Assembly: GCF_030817655.1 (NCBI RefSeq) | Contig: NZ_JAUSZM010000003.1 | Coordinates: forward strand, 1,054,001-1,118,000 | Origin: Streptomyces sp. V4I2 | Lineage (GTDB): Bacteria; Actinomycetota; Actinomycetes; Streptomycetales; Streptomycetaceae | DNA length: 64,000 nt | Reading direction: 5' to 3' | Shown: piece after piece, positions 25,305 through 34,061 of the stretch | Layout of the letters: the number at the start of each line of letters is the position of its first letter | Position numbering within the stretch: position 1 is the stretch's first letter | Notes under the pieces: generated by a model | The model's input: the letters and a program-made list of their open reading frames with translations, nothing else | The model's database searches: none | Told to the model about the DNA's origin: nothing | Program-made: the position numbers and the translations under genes

Positions 25305-26639
25305 ATGGTGGACGCGACGGATGTGTCCGGCTCGACGGACCTGTTCGACTCGGGAGAGCGGCTCGACGAAGCGGCGTTGCGGGCACTGCAGTTGGAGCGG
25401 TTGCGGAGATCGCTGCGGCACGCCTACGACAACGTGCCGTTCTGTCGCGAGTCCTTCGACAAGGCCGGTGTCCGTCCGGAGGACTGCCGCTCCCTCGCCG
25501 ACCTGGCCCGCTTTCCGTTCACGACCAAGGCGGACCTGCGCGAGAACTATCCGTACGGGATGTTCGCCGTGCCCCAGGACCGGATCCGGCGCATCCACGC
25601 CTCCAGCGGCACCACCGGACGCCCGACCGTCGTCGGTTACACCGAGGGCGACCTCTCCCTGTGGGCCGACGTGGTGGCCCGTTCGCTGCGCGCGGCGGGC
25701 GCGCGGCCCGGGGACACGGTGCATGTGGCGTACGGGTACGGGCTGTTCACCGGAGGGCTGGGCGCGCACTACGGGGCCGAACGGCTCGGCTGTACGGTCA
25801 TCCCCGCGTCCGGCGGTATGACGGCCCGCCAGGTCCAGTTGATCCAGGACCTCGGGCCCGAGATCATCATGGTCACGCCGTCGTACATGCTGACGATCCT
25901 CGACGAGTTCGAGCGGCAGGGCGTCGACCCGCGCGGCACCTCCCTGCGGGTGGGTGTCTTCGGGGCCGAGCCCTGGACCGAGCGGATGCGGCAGGAGATC
26001 GAGGAGCGGTTCGCGATCGACGCGGTGGACATATACGGGCTGTCGGAGGTGATGGGCCCGGGGGTCGCGCAGGAGTGCGTGGAGACCAAGGACGGACTGC
26101 ACGTGTGGGAGGACCACTTCTTCCCCGAGGTCGTCGACCCGATCACCGGTGAGGTGCTGCCGGACGGCGAGCGGGGCGAGCTGGTCTTCACCTCGCTCAC
26201 CAAGGAGGCGATGCCGGTCGTGCGGTACCGGACGCGGGACCTGACGCGGCTGCTGCCGGGTACGGCCCGGGTGTTCCGGCGGATGGAGAAGGTCACCGGC
26301 CGCAGCGACGACATGGTGATCCTGCGCGGGGTGAACCTCTTCCCCACCCAGATCGAGGAGATCGTGCTGCGCACACCGGGTGTCGCCCCCCACTTCCAGC
26401 TCCGGCTCACCCGTGAGGGCCGCCTCGACGCCCTCACCGTGCGGGCGGAGGCCCGGGCCGACGCCACGCCCGAGGACCGGGACACGGCCGCGCGGGCCAT
26501 CACGGCGGCCGTGAAGGACGGCATCGGTGTGTCGGTCGCCGTCGAGATCGTGGCTCCGGAGTCGCTGGAGCGGTCCGTGGGAAAGATCCGGCGGATCGTG
26601 GACCTGCGATCGCGTCAACAGCCGGAGCACCGCGGTTGA
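25305..26639 (+). CDS. paaK: Phenylacetate-CoA ligase
   Basis: The 444-residue enzyme joins CoA to phenylacetate with ATP, the first step of the phenylacetyl-CoA pathway. It shows IHASSGTTGRPTVVGYT (P-loop), DIYGLSEVMGPGVAQEC (A5 region), RTRDLTRLL and the C-terminal SVGKIRRIVDL segment with the catalytic lysine. The length is normal for PaaK. ATG 25305 has GAGGT upstream; an in-frame ATG at 25281 has no ribosome site. No other paa genes (paaABCDE, paaG, paaZ) are present in the window, so this ligase is isolated here or serves another aryl acid. Confidence 0.85.
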   Translation: MVDATDVSGSTDLFDSGERLDEAALRALQLERLRRSLRHAYDNVPFCRESFDKAGVRPEDCRSLADLARFPFTTKADLRENYPYGMFAVPQDRIRRIHASSGTTGRPTVVGYTEGDLSLWADVVARSLRAAGARPGDTVHVAYGYGLFTGGLGAHYGAERLGCTVIPASGGMTARQVQLIQDLGPEIIMVTPSYMLTILDEFERQGVDPRGTSLRVGVFGAEPWTERMRQEIEERFAIDAVDIYGLSEVMGPGVAQECVETKDGLHVWEDHFFPEVVDPITGEVLPDGERGELVFTSLTKEAMPVVRYRTRDLTRLLPGTARVFRRMEKVTGRSDDMVILRGVNLFPTQIEEIVLRTPGVAPHFQLRLTREGRLDALTVRAEARADATPEDRDTAARAITAAVKDGIGVSVAVEIVAPESLERSVGKIRRIVDLRSRQQPEHRG

Positions 26640-26790
26640 GCGAGTGGCGGGAACCCCCACCCGGGCAGTAGTCGGGCTCAGCCACATGGATGAGCCCGCA
26701 ATGGCGTTCGCGACGACTCGGTGCGCGATTGTGGCCGGTGCCGCCGCCTCAGCCGGAACGGGGTGGCGAACCTGCTGCCACGATGGGGAC

Positions 26791-29700
26791 ATGGTGGATT
26801 CGGGGGAGCACCGGTGGGACGCCTTCCTGTCCTACGCCCGCGCCGACGATCCGGACTTCAGGCGGGCCCTGTCGGACGGCCTTGCCCGGGCGGGATGCCG
26901 GGTCTGGCTCGACCGGGAGGCGATGCCCAATCGCGGGACCACGTTCGGGCAGGAGATCCGGCGTGCCATCGAGGCATGCGACCGGCTCGTGCTGCTGGTC
27001 GGACCCGGAGCCCTGTCGTCCGAGTACGTCGCCCAGGAGTGGCAGTACGCGGACGACATCGGTAAGCCCGTCGTGCCGATTGTCCGGTCGACCGCCTTCC
27101 ATGATCTTCCCGAACGGCTGCGCCACTACCACGGAGTAGACGCACGGCAGCTGGCGGTGGACACGGTGGTGGCCGACCTGGCCAGGCTGCTGGACGAGCC
27201 GGTGCGGCCGCTCGGACCGTGTTTCCACCTGCCGCGACAGCCCCCGCACGCCCGGGACCGGGTCGAGCTGACCGACCACCTGTCGCGCACGCTCCTGCCG
27301 GACCAGATGCGCCCGCAGGACGCCGGCCGGGCTCCGCGCGCGGCCGTGCTGTACGGCGTCCCGGGATCCGGGAAGAGCACGGTGGCCGCCGCCTTCGCCG
27401 CGGCCACCCGCACCCGTCGGGTCTTCTCGGACGGCATCGTCTGGCTCACTGGAGGACCCGAGTTCCAACCCCTGGCCGCGGCCCGGGAACTGCTCCGGCT
27501 GGCGGCGCCCGGTGCCCGCTTGCCGGAGACCGAGACGGAGATCGACGTCCGACTCGCAGCGGCACTCGGCGACCGGGAGCTCTTGATCGTCCTGGACGAC
27601 GTGCGTGACCCCGACTCGGCGCTGCCCTTCGTGAACGCGCTCGGAGCAGGGGCACGGCTGTTGCTGACCACCCTCGACCAAGCCGTGGCGACGGCGCTCG
27701 GAGCGGTGCGGATCGCAGTGGGCCGGTTCCACGAGGCCGCCGCCCGGGAACTCCTCGCGGACTGGGCGGGCGGCGGCCCGCTGCCGGCCGACGCGGAGGT
27801 CGTCCTCCAGGCTTGCGACGGGCTGCCGTTCGCCCTCGCGATCGTCGGCGCGATGATCGCGAACCGGACGCCCTGGGCGGATGTGGCCCAGGCGCTGGAC
27901 GCACGGCGACTCGACGAACTGACGGGGCGGTTCCCTGGTTACCCGCATCGCACGGTACTGGGGGTGCTCGCGGCCTCCTTCGAGGCGCTGACCGCCGACG
28001 ATCCCCGGGCTGCCGAGTGCTACCTGGAGCTGGCCGGATTCCAGCCGGGCGCCGTTCTGACCCGAGCGGTGCTGGTCCGGCTCTGGTCACGGCCGGGCCG
28101 GCTCGCGCCGCTGGAGGCAAAGCTCGTTCTCCCGGTCCTGGAACGCCGCCTGCTGCTCCAAGGCCTGCCCGACGGCAACGGGTTCCGACTGCACGGCCTC
28201 CACGAGGACTTCGTGCGGATCCGGCACCCCGATCCGACGAACCTGTCGAAGGCGCTGGTCACGAGCTACCGCGACGACAAGGGCGTGGCGGGCTGGGCGG
28301 AGCTGGCCGACGACGGTTACGTCTTCGACCACCTCGTCGGCCACCTGGCCGCACTCGACGACCGGTCCACCCTCTTCGAGGTGGTGACCAGGCAGTGGAT
28401 CCAGCGACAGTGGGGACGCCGCGGCGACTTGGGCCAGGCCCTGGACGACGCCCGCCGGGCGATCGACGTCGCGGTGCAGCCACCCGTCGACCTGGTGAAC
28501 ATCGCCCGGCTGAGCGTGCTCGCCGGGCAGATCACGGCGACGCTGCGTGAAGCCTCACCCGGGTTGATCGGTGCGCTCGCCGAGGTGGGGGACGTGGACC
28601 GGGCCCTGCGGTGGGCCGGTGACCATCCCGACGCACCGGAGCGCTTCGCGGCGCTGCTGGAGGTGGCTCGGGCTCTGCTGGACAACGGCGCGCTCACCAT
28701 GGCCCGCCGGGTCTGCCGAGTCGCGGCGGAGACGATCCCGGGCCTCGGAGGCAGAGTGGAGAGCGGGAGCCTGCCGGGCCTCGCGGGCCTCAACGCCGTA
28801 CACGCGCTGGTCCACTTCCCGCATCCGGAGGAGTGGGAAGGCACCGAGGACGCCCTGATCGCCGTCGCCCGGCTCCCACTGGACGCCCTGGTGTGGCTGG
28901 CTCCGCTCGCGTCGCAGGCCGGTGCCGTGGCCGATCTGGTGACGGTCACCAACCCGTCCTGGGAGCTGTACGGTCATCTGCTCCCCTTGGTGGCGGTCGA
29001 GGAGTTGGCGCAGCGGGGCGAACCGACGGTGGCGCGGGAGCTGCTCGACGCCTACCCGGAGCCGCCGGGGGGCGAAGGGATCGACGACGATCTGGTCAAC
29101 GCCGCTCGCTACCGGTACGCCGTCGCCATGGCGGCCGTCGGCGATTTCGACGAGGCCCGCATCCTGACCGACAGTCTCTCCCACCACTATGAGCCGGTCG
29201 GCCGCCGCGGGCTGGCACGCAACCTCGCGCGGGCCGGGCGGATCGACGAGGCCGTCGGACTCCTCGACTCGATCGATGACGAGACGGTGGCGGACCAGGC
29301 ACTCGTCGACATCTTCGACGCGGCTCTGGATCGGGGCGTCCCCGATGAGTGCCGGCGCCTCGCGGCCGTCGCGGAGGCCTGCGGCAGGCCGGACGCGGCG
29401 GACATGCTGTCGGCGATGTCCGGCGACCCGGAAGCGGGGCGCCGGTTCCTGGAGGCCGACGACACGGCGCTGGCGCTCGCCGTGGGCGTGGGTGTCGCCG
29501 GCATTCACTGGGATCGCGGAGCGCACGGGTCGGCGGTCGAGATGGTGCGGGCACTGGTGGGGATCGCCGAAGAGGTGCTGGGGCCTCAGTGGTGGGCCCC
29601 GGGCCTGGTCGAGGTGGAGCAGGAGCTGGCGCATGCGGCCGCCGCCCTGGCCTCTCTGCTGGTGCGGAGCGGTGAGCCGATGCCCGAGGACTTCGACGCC

Positions 29701-31365
29701 GTGACGCCCGGGGTCGAGCATCTGTGGGGCAGTACGCCGGCCTTCAAGCTCACCTTCATCAGGGATCTCGCGGCGAGCGGGCGTTTCGCCGAGGCGTTGG
29801 AACTGACGGATCTCCCCTCCGTGCCCGGTGGCCGGGCGATGGGCCTGGCGAACGCGCTGGCCGCCACGGAATCTCCCGCCACGGATCCGGACCTGGCCGA
29901 CCGGGTGCGAGACGCGGCGCGCGAGCTCGCCGCGGAGCTGAACGGGATCGCCGTGGGCAGCCGGGCGCTCGACGAGGCCCTGTCCGCCGTCCTGTTCTCT
30001 CACGGCCTCGACGGCCCGGTCGCACCGCTCGTGGAGGCTCTGGGTGCTCGGACGGACCTGCCGCTGACGCTGGGAGCCCGCGCCGGGCTTCTGGCCGAGG
30101 CGGGGCGGTCGGAGGACGTCCGACGGCTGGCCCGCCAAGTCCTGGAGAGGCGGGCACTGGCGGTTCCCGAGGCACGGGCACGCGCGATGGTCCTGACCGC
30201 GGTGGCAGCCCGACGGAGCGGATTCTCCACCGAACTCGCCGCCGTGAGGAGCCTGTTGGCCGACTTGCGGGAGGCTGCGGGAGCACTCGACGTCCTGGCC
30301 GAGGTCATCGATTTGTACGGCACGCACGTGTCGCTGGACGCCGCCGCCCGCATTGCCCGGTCCGTCCCGTCCGGACCGGAGGCGGATCTCGCGGACACGT
30401 CGCTGTCCAGCGACAGGCTGGAATACCCGATGGAGATCTCGGACCGGAACATCGCCGCCGCGGCGGCGGCCCGGGCCACGAGCGCGGCCGCCATGGCCCT
30501 GGTCATGGCACGCGCCGGCGAGGAGACGGAGGCCCGGACGTGGTTGCGGACGTGCGAGCGGTTCCTCGAGGCAGCCGACTGGGTGTCCCCGTCCTCCCGC
30601 GCCGCCGATGCCGTGGCCCGGTACCTGTGGGCCGCTCGGTGCGCGCTCGATCCGACGACGGGTCCGGAGGCCGCGGGGCCGGCCGCCCTGGTCGCCTGGT
30701 ACCTGTGGGACCGGGGGCATCGTCCGGCGGCCGTGCGCTGTGCCCGTGAGTTCCTCGACCGGCTGCGCCATCCCCTCGACCTGTCCCCCCACGAGCCGGG
30801 AGACCCCGTGTTCCACTACGCGGAAGACTTCCTGCGCGACATGGAGATGTACCGGGCCGGCCGCACCTCGCTGGTCGCGCTGCTGGCGACGGCGGCCGCC
30901 GCGGACGGCGATTCACGCCGGGCCGAGGAGCTCGCCAAGGATGTGGACCTGCTCGAAATGAAGGCTCTGCCGTCGCTCACCTTCGCCGAGGGAGCCGAAT
31001 ACCGCGCCGCCGTCGCCATCGGGCTGAACGCCGCCGGACGGTCGGACGCGGCGATGGAACTCCTGCGGTACGCGGCTTCCGAGAGCCTGACCATGGCCCG
31101 GCGCGGCGAACTGACCCCCTTCGAACGCCTGTGCCAGGCACTGGTGGAGCTGCTCCCGGCCGGCGATGCGCACGCGGTCTGGGCTTACTGGCTCCAGGCG
31201 GCCGCTCAGTCGGGCGCCTACCCCGCGCTCGGGATGATCGCCGCTTATCTCCGTCGGCTTCCCGCGGAGACTCTGCAGGACATCGTGGTCAACACGGAGA
31301 CCGGTGATCTCGGGACGGTCCGTCCCCCGGCAGTCAGCTCAACCGGTCCCGCAGCTCCCGCTTGA
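26791..31365 (+). CDS. TIR-NB-ARC-helical repeat (NLR-like) protein
   Basis: The 1,524-residue protein starts with a TIR domain (residues about 8-125): WDAFLSYARADDPDF, CRVWLDREAM and ALSSEYVAQEWQYA, where Glu83 is in the place of the catalytic Glu of NAD-cleaving TIRs. An NB-ARC ATPase follows, with Walker A GVPGSGKST at 189-197, Walker B LIVLDD ending at Asp269-Asp270 and the GLPxAL-like GLPFAL at 344-349. About 1,000 residues of alpha-helical degenerate repeats follow. This is the layout of bacterial STAND/NLR sensors, some of which stop phage by NAD depletion; FxsT-type proteins share it too. ATG 26791 places the TIR at the N-terminus; ATG 26686 is an alternative. The last 32 bp overlap the convergent ligase gene. 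Confidence 0.85.
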   Translation: MVDSGEHRWDAFLSYARADDPDFRRALSDGLARAGCRVWLDREAMPNRGTTFGQEIRRAIEACDRLVLLVGPGALSSEYVAQEWQYADDIGKPVVPIVRSTAFHDLPERLRHYHGVDARQLAVDTVVADLARLLDEPVRPLGPCFHLPRQPPHARDRVELTDHLSRTLLPDQMRPQDAGRAPRAAVLYGVPGSGKSTVAAAFAAATRTRRVFSDGIVWLTGGPEFQPLAAARELLRLAAPGARLPETETEIDVRLAAALGDRELLIVLDDVRDPDSALPFVNALGAGARLLLTTLDQAVATALGAVRIAVGRFHEAAARELLADWAGGGPLPADAEVVLQACDGLPFALAIVGAMIANRTPWADVAQALDARRLDELTGRFPGYPHRTVLGVLAASFEALTADDPRAAECYLELAGFQPGAVLTRAVLVRLWSRPGRLAPLEAKLVLPVLERRLLLQGLPDGNGFRLHGLHEDFVRIRHPDPTNLSKALVTSYRDDKGVAGWAELADDGYVFDHLVGHLAALDDRSTLFEVVTRQWIQRQWGRRGDLGQALDDARRAIDVAVQPPVDLVNIARLSVLAGQITATLREASPGLIGALAEVGDVDRALRWAGDHPDAPERFAALLEVARALLDNGALTMARRVCRVAAETIPGLGGRVESGSLPGLAGLNAVHALVHFPHPEEWEGTEDALIAVARLPLDALVWLAPLASQAGAVADLVTVTNPSWELYGHLLPLVAVEELAQRGEPTVARELLDAYPEPPGGEGIDDDLVNAARYRYAVAMAAVGDFDEARILTDSLSHHYEPVGRRGLARNLARAGRIDEAVGLLDSIDDETVADQALVDIFDAALDRGVPDECRRLAAVAEACGRPDAADMLSAMSGDPEAGRRFLEADDTALALAVGVGVAGIHWDRGAHGSAVEMVRALVGIAEEVLGPQWWAPGLVEVEQELAHAAAALASLLVRSGEPMPEDFDAVTPGVEHLWGSTPAFKLTFIRDLAASGRFAEALELTDLPSVPGGRAMGLANALAATESPATDPDLADRVRDAARELAAELNGIAVGSRALDEALSAVLFSHGLDGPVAPLVEALGARTDLPLTLGARAGLLAEAGRSEDVRRLARQVLERRALAVPEARARAMVLTAVAARRSGFSTELAAVRSLLADLREAAGALDVLAEVIDLYGTHVSLDAAARIARSVPSGPEADLADTSLSSDRLEYPMEISDRNIAAAAAARATSAAAMALVMARAGEETEARTWLRTCERFLEAADWVSPSSRAADAVARYLWAARCALDPTTGPEAAGPAALVAWYLWDRGHRPAAVRCAREFLDRLRHPLDLSPHEPGDPVFHYAEDFLRDMEMYRAGRTSLVALLATAAAADGDSRRAEELAKDVDLLEMKALPSLTFAEGAEYRAAVAIGLNAAGRSDAAMELLRYAASESLTMARRGELTPFERLCQALVELLPAGDAHAVWAYWLQAAAQSGAYPALGMIAAYLRRLPAETLQDIVVNTETGDLGTVRPPAVSSTGPAAPA

Positions 31366-32827
31366 GGATCTTCCCGCTCGCGTTGCGCGGCAGCTCGTCC
31401 ACGAACAGCACCCGCTTCGGTGCCTTGAAGTGGGGGAGCTTCTCACGGGCGTGGGCGATGAGGTCCTCCTCCGTGACCTCGCCGCGCGGGACGACGACGG
31501 CCGTGACGGCCTCGATCCACCGCTCGTCGGGCAGGCCGATGACGGCGGCCTCGGCGACGGCGTCGTGGGTGTAGAGCGCGTCCTCGACCTGGCGTGAAGC
31601 GATCACCACGCCACCGGAGTTGATGACGTCCTTCACCCGGTCGACGATCGTGAAGTAGCCGTGTGCGTCACGCACCGCGAGGTCGCCGGAGCGGAACCAG
31701 CCGTCGCGGAAGGCCTCGGCCGTCTCCTCGGGCTTGTCCCAGTAGCCCTCGCACAACTGCGGGGAGCGGTAGACGATTTCGCCGGGCGTGCCGTCGGGCA
31801 CGTCCTTGCCGTCCTCGTCGACCACGCGGGCGTCCACGAAGAGGACGGGACGGCCGCAGGAGTCCATGCGGCCCTTGTGCTCGTCGGGAGCGAGGACGGT
31901 GGCCAGGGGGCCGATCTCGCTCTGCCCGAAGCAGTTGTAGAAGGCGAGTTTCGGGAGGCGTTCGCGCAGCCGCTCCAACACGGGCACCGGCATGATCGAC
32001 GCGCCGTAGTACGCCTTGCGCAGACCGCTGAGGTCACGGGTCGGGAAGTCCGCACGGTTCGTCAGGCCGATCCACACCGTGGGCGGGGCGAAGAGGCTGT
32101 CCGCGCGGCCGGTCTCGATCAGTTCGAAGAGGCGGTCGCCGTCCGGAGCGTCCAGGATGAGGTTGGTGGCTCCCACCGCGAGGTAGGGCAGCAGGAACAC
32201 GTGCATCTGCGCCGAGTGGTACAGCGGCAGGGAGTGCACCGGCCGGTCGCCCGCGCTGAGGTCGAGGGCGGTGATCGCGCTCAGGTACTCGTGCACCAGG
32301 GCGCGGTGCGTCATCATCGCGCCCTTGGGCAGCGCCGTCGTCCCGGAGGTGTACAGCAGCTGCACCAGGTCCTCGCTGCGCGGTTCGGGACCGTCGTACG
32401 CGGGTGTCGTGGCCAGCCGTGCCAGCAGGGAGTCCTCGGCGTCGCGCAGGGGCAACGTACGGACTTCGCCGGGGAGTTGTGCGGCCAGATCGGGGTCGGT
32501 GAGGACCAGGCTGCTGCCGGACTGGTTGACGAGGTACGCGAGGTCGTCGCCCGTGAGGTTCTGGTTGACCGGCACGTGCACGAGGCCCGCGCGGGCGCAG
32601 GCGAGGAAGCCGATCAGATAGGCGTCGGAGTTGTGGCCGTAGGCGCCGACCCGGTCGCCGGGGTCGAAACCCTGGTCGAGCAGGAGGCTCGCCGCGCGGG
32701 ACACGGCCTCGTCGAGTTCCTCGTACGTCCAGGAGCGGTCGCCGTACTCCACCGCCACCCGTGCCGGGGTGCGTCGGGCGCTGCGTCGCAGCACCCCGTC
32801 AACCGTGCTGCCGTGTCCGGGCGTCAT
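31334..32827 (-). CDS. AMP-dependent acyl-CoA synthetase/ligase
   Basis: The 497-residue adenylate-forming ligase contains LLYTSGTTALPKGAMMTH (P-loop), YNCFGQSEIGP (A5), FRSGDLAVRDAHGYF with the ribose Asp, VKDVINSGGVVIA and the C-terminal RNASGKILKREL with the catalytic lysine. The substrate class is medium or long acyl, or an aryl acid; it cannot be fixed from sequence. GAGGAT upstream supports ATG 32827. Its 3' end runs 32 bp into the end of the TIR-NB-ARC gene on the other strand. Confidence 0.85.
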   Translation of the reverse strand: MTPGHGSTVDGVLRRSARRTPARVAVEYGDRSWTYEELDEAVSRAASLLLDQGFDPGDRVGAYGHNSDAYLIGFLACARAGLVHVPVNQNLTGDDLAYLVNQSGSSLVLTDPDLAAQLPGEVRTLPLRDAEDSLLARLATTPAYDGPEPRSEDLVQLLYTSGTTALPKGAMMTHRALVHEYLSAITALDLSAGDRPVHSLPLYHSAQMHVFLLPYLAVGATNLILDAPDGDRLFELIETGRADSLFAPPTVWIGLTNRADFPTRDLSGLRKAYYGASIMPVPVLERLRERLPKLAFYNCFGQSEIGPLATVLAPDEHKGRMDSCGRPVLFVDARVVDEDGKDVPDGTPGEIVYRSPQLCEGYWDKPEETAEAFRDGWFRSGDLAVRDAHGYFTIVDRVKDVINSGGVVIASRQVEDALYTHDAVAEAAVIGLPDERWIEAVTAVVVPRGEVTEEDLIAHAREKLPHFKAPKRVLFVDELPRNASGKILKRELRDRLS

Positions 32828-32935
32828 GACACATGATCCTCGGTCCGCGGAAGAAGGAGGTCAAGCACCGGGGGACCGCTGTCGAACTCGCCGCACTTCA
32901 CGACCGGGCCCGGTTGTTCTCCGGCCACCGCTGAT

Positions 32936-32971
32936 CGTGTGGTCCCGTCCCGCCCGGGGCGGGACCACACG
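32936..32971 (-). terminator. Hairpin terminator after ECF sigma gene
   Basis: Twelve-base arms (CGTGTGGTCCCG and its complement) enclose a G/C-rich loop just past the stop of the sigma factor gene. It separates that gene from the acyl-CoA ligase promoter. Confidence 0.7.
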
Positions 32972-32976
32972 TCCCG

Positions 32977-33843
32977 TCAGGCGGGGACGTGGCCGAGCTT
33001 GTCCGGGTTGAGGACCACGTAGATGCCGTCGATGCGGTCGTCGCGCACGTCGATGGTGACGAGCTGGGCGATGCCGTCGACGGTGATCGCAAGGGCGGGG
33101 CGGCCGTTGACGTCCACGCGGCGCGGTGTGCCGTAGGGGTAGCGGGCGACCAGGTCCGCGGCGAAGGGGATGACCTGCTGGCCGCCCTCGATCGGCCACA
33201 GGGCCGCCCGGACCTTGCCGCCGCCGTCGTTCCAGGCGACGGCGTCCTCGGTCAGCAGCCCGGTCAGCCGGGACACGTCGCGGCTCTGCGCGGCCTCCAG
33301 GAACCGCGCCAGCAGCTTGGCGTGGTCCTCCTCGGAGAGCGCGAACCGGTCGCGTCCGGCGGCGAGCCGGCGGCCGGTGCGCAGATGCAGCCGGCGGCAG
33401 TTCGTCTCGGTGGTGTCGAGGATGCGGGCGATCTCGCCGTACGGAAGTTCGAGGGCCTCGTGCAGCACGAAAACCGCGCGTTCCTGGGGTGACAGACGCT
33501 CCATCAAGTGGACGGTGGGGTAGGCGACCGTGCTCCGCAGCCCGGACGTGTCCAGCGGGCCCAGGGCGTCGGTGGCCACCGGTTCGGGCAGCCAGGGCCC
33601 GGTGTACGTCTCGCGGGTCACTTGGGCCGACTTGAGCCGGTCGAGGGCGAGCCGCGCGACGACGGTGACGAGGAAGGCCCGGGGGGCGTAGGTCTGGGCG
33701 GGCTCGGTGCCGGTCCAACGCAGATGGGCGTGGTGGACAATGTCCTCGGCGTCCCTCATGGTGCCGAGCAGCCGGTAGGCGAGCCCCAGCAGCAGGGGAC
33801 GGTAGGTCTCGAACTGCTCGGTCGCCGGCTCCGGGGTATCCAA
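32977..33843 (-). CDS. ECF41/SigJ-type RNA polymerase sigma factor with SnoaL-like C-terminal domain
   Basis: The 288-residue sigma factor has regions 2 (LLGLAYRLLGTMRDAEDIVH) and 4 (LSPQERAVFVLHEALELPYGEIARIL), followed by a SnoaL-like domain. It keeps three hallmarks of the ECF41 group: WLPEP, DGGGK and NPDKL. In ECF41 the C-terminal domain itself tunes sigma activity instead of an anti-sigma factor. The usual partner, a carboxymuconolactone decarboxylase, oxidoreductase or epimerase gene, is not adjacent. The start is TTG 33843 with GGAAGGA eight bases upstream; the next ATG would remove region 2. Confidence 0.85.
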   Translation of the reverse strand: MDTPEPATEQFETYRPLLLGLAYRLLGTMRDAEDIVHHAHLRWTGTEPAQTYAPRAFLVTVVARLALDRLKSAQVTRETYTGPWLPEPVATDALGPLDTSGLRSTVAYPTVHLMERLSPQERAVFVLHEALELPYGEIARILDTTETNCRRLHLRTGRRLAAGRDRFALSEEDHAKLLARFLEAAQSRDVSRLTGLLTEDAVAWNDGGGKVRAALWPIEGGQQVIPFAADLVARYPYGTPRRVDVNGRPALAITVDGIAQLVTIDVRDDRIDGIYVVLNPDKLGHVPA

Positions 33844-34061
33844 TTTCCGTGTCCTTCCCAGTCGTTCGGTGCGGTGGTCGCCGTCGGTGCGGGGTCCCAG
33901 TCAACTCCGCCGCGTCCCCGTCGCGCCACTCGGCGTAACGGGAACGCGGGTCGGGAGTGCGGGCGGCGTGCGCGGTCCGCCCCGCGCACGCCGTTCATGA
34001 CGGCCGGCCGCCGACGAGAGGTCGGTCGGCACCGCAGCTCGACTCAGGAAGGCCGGGCAGG

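Noticed and set aside
28555..30816. A 753-codon minus-strand frame inside the TIR-NB-ARC gene
   Set aside because: Codon positions mirror the real gene on the + strand; no recognisable motif.
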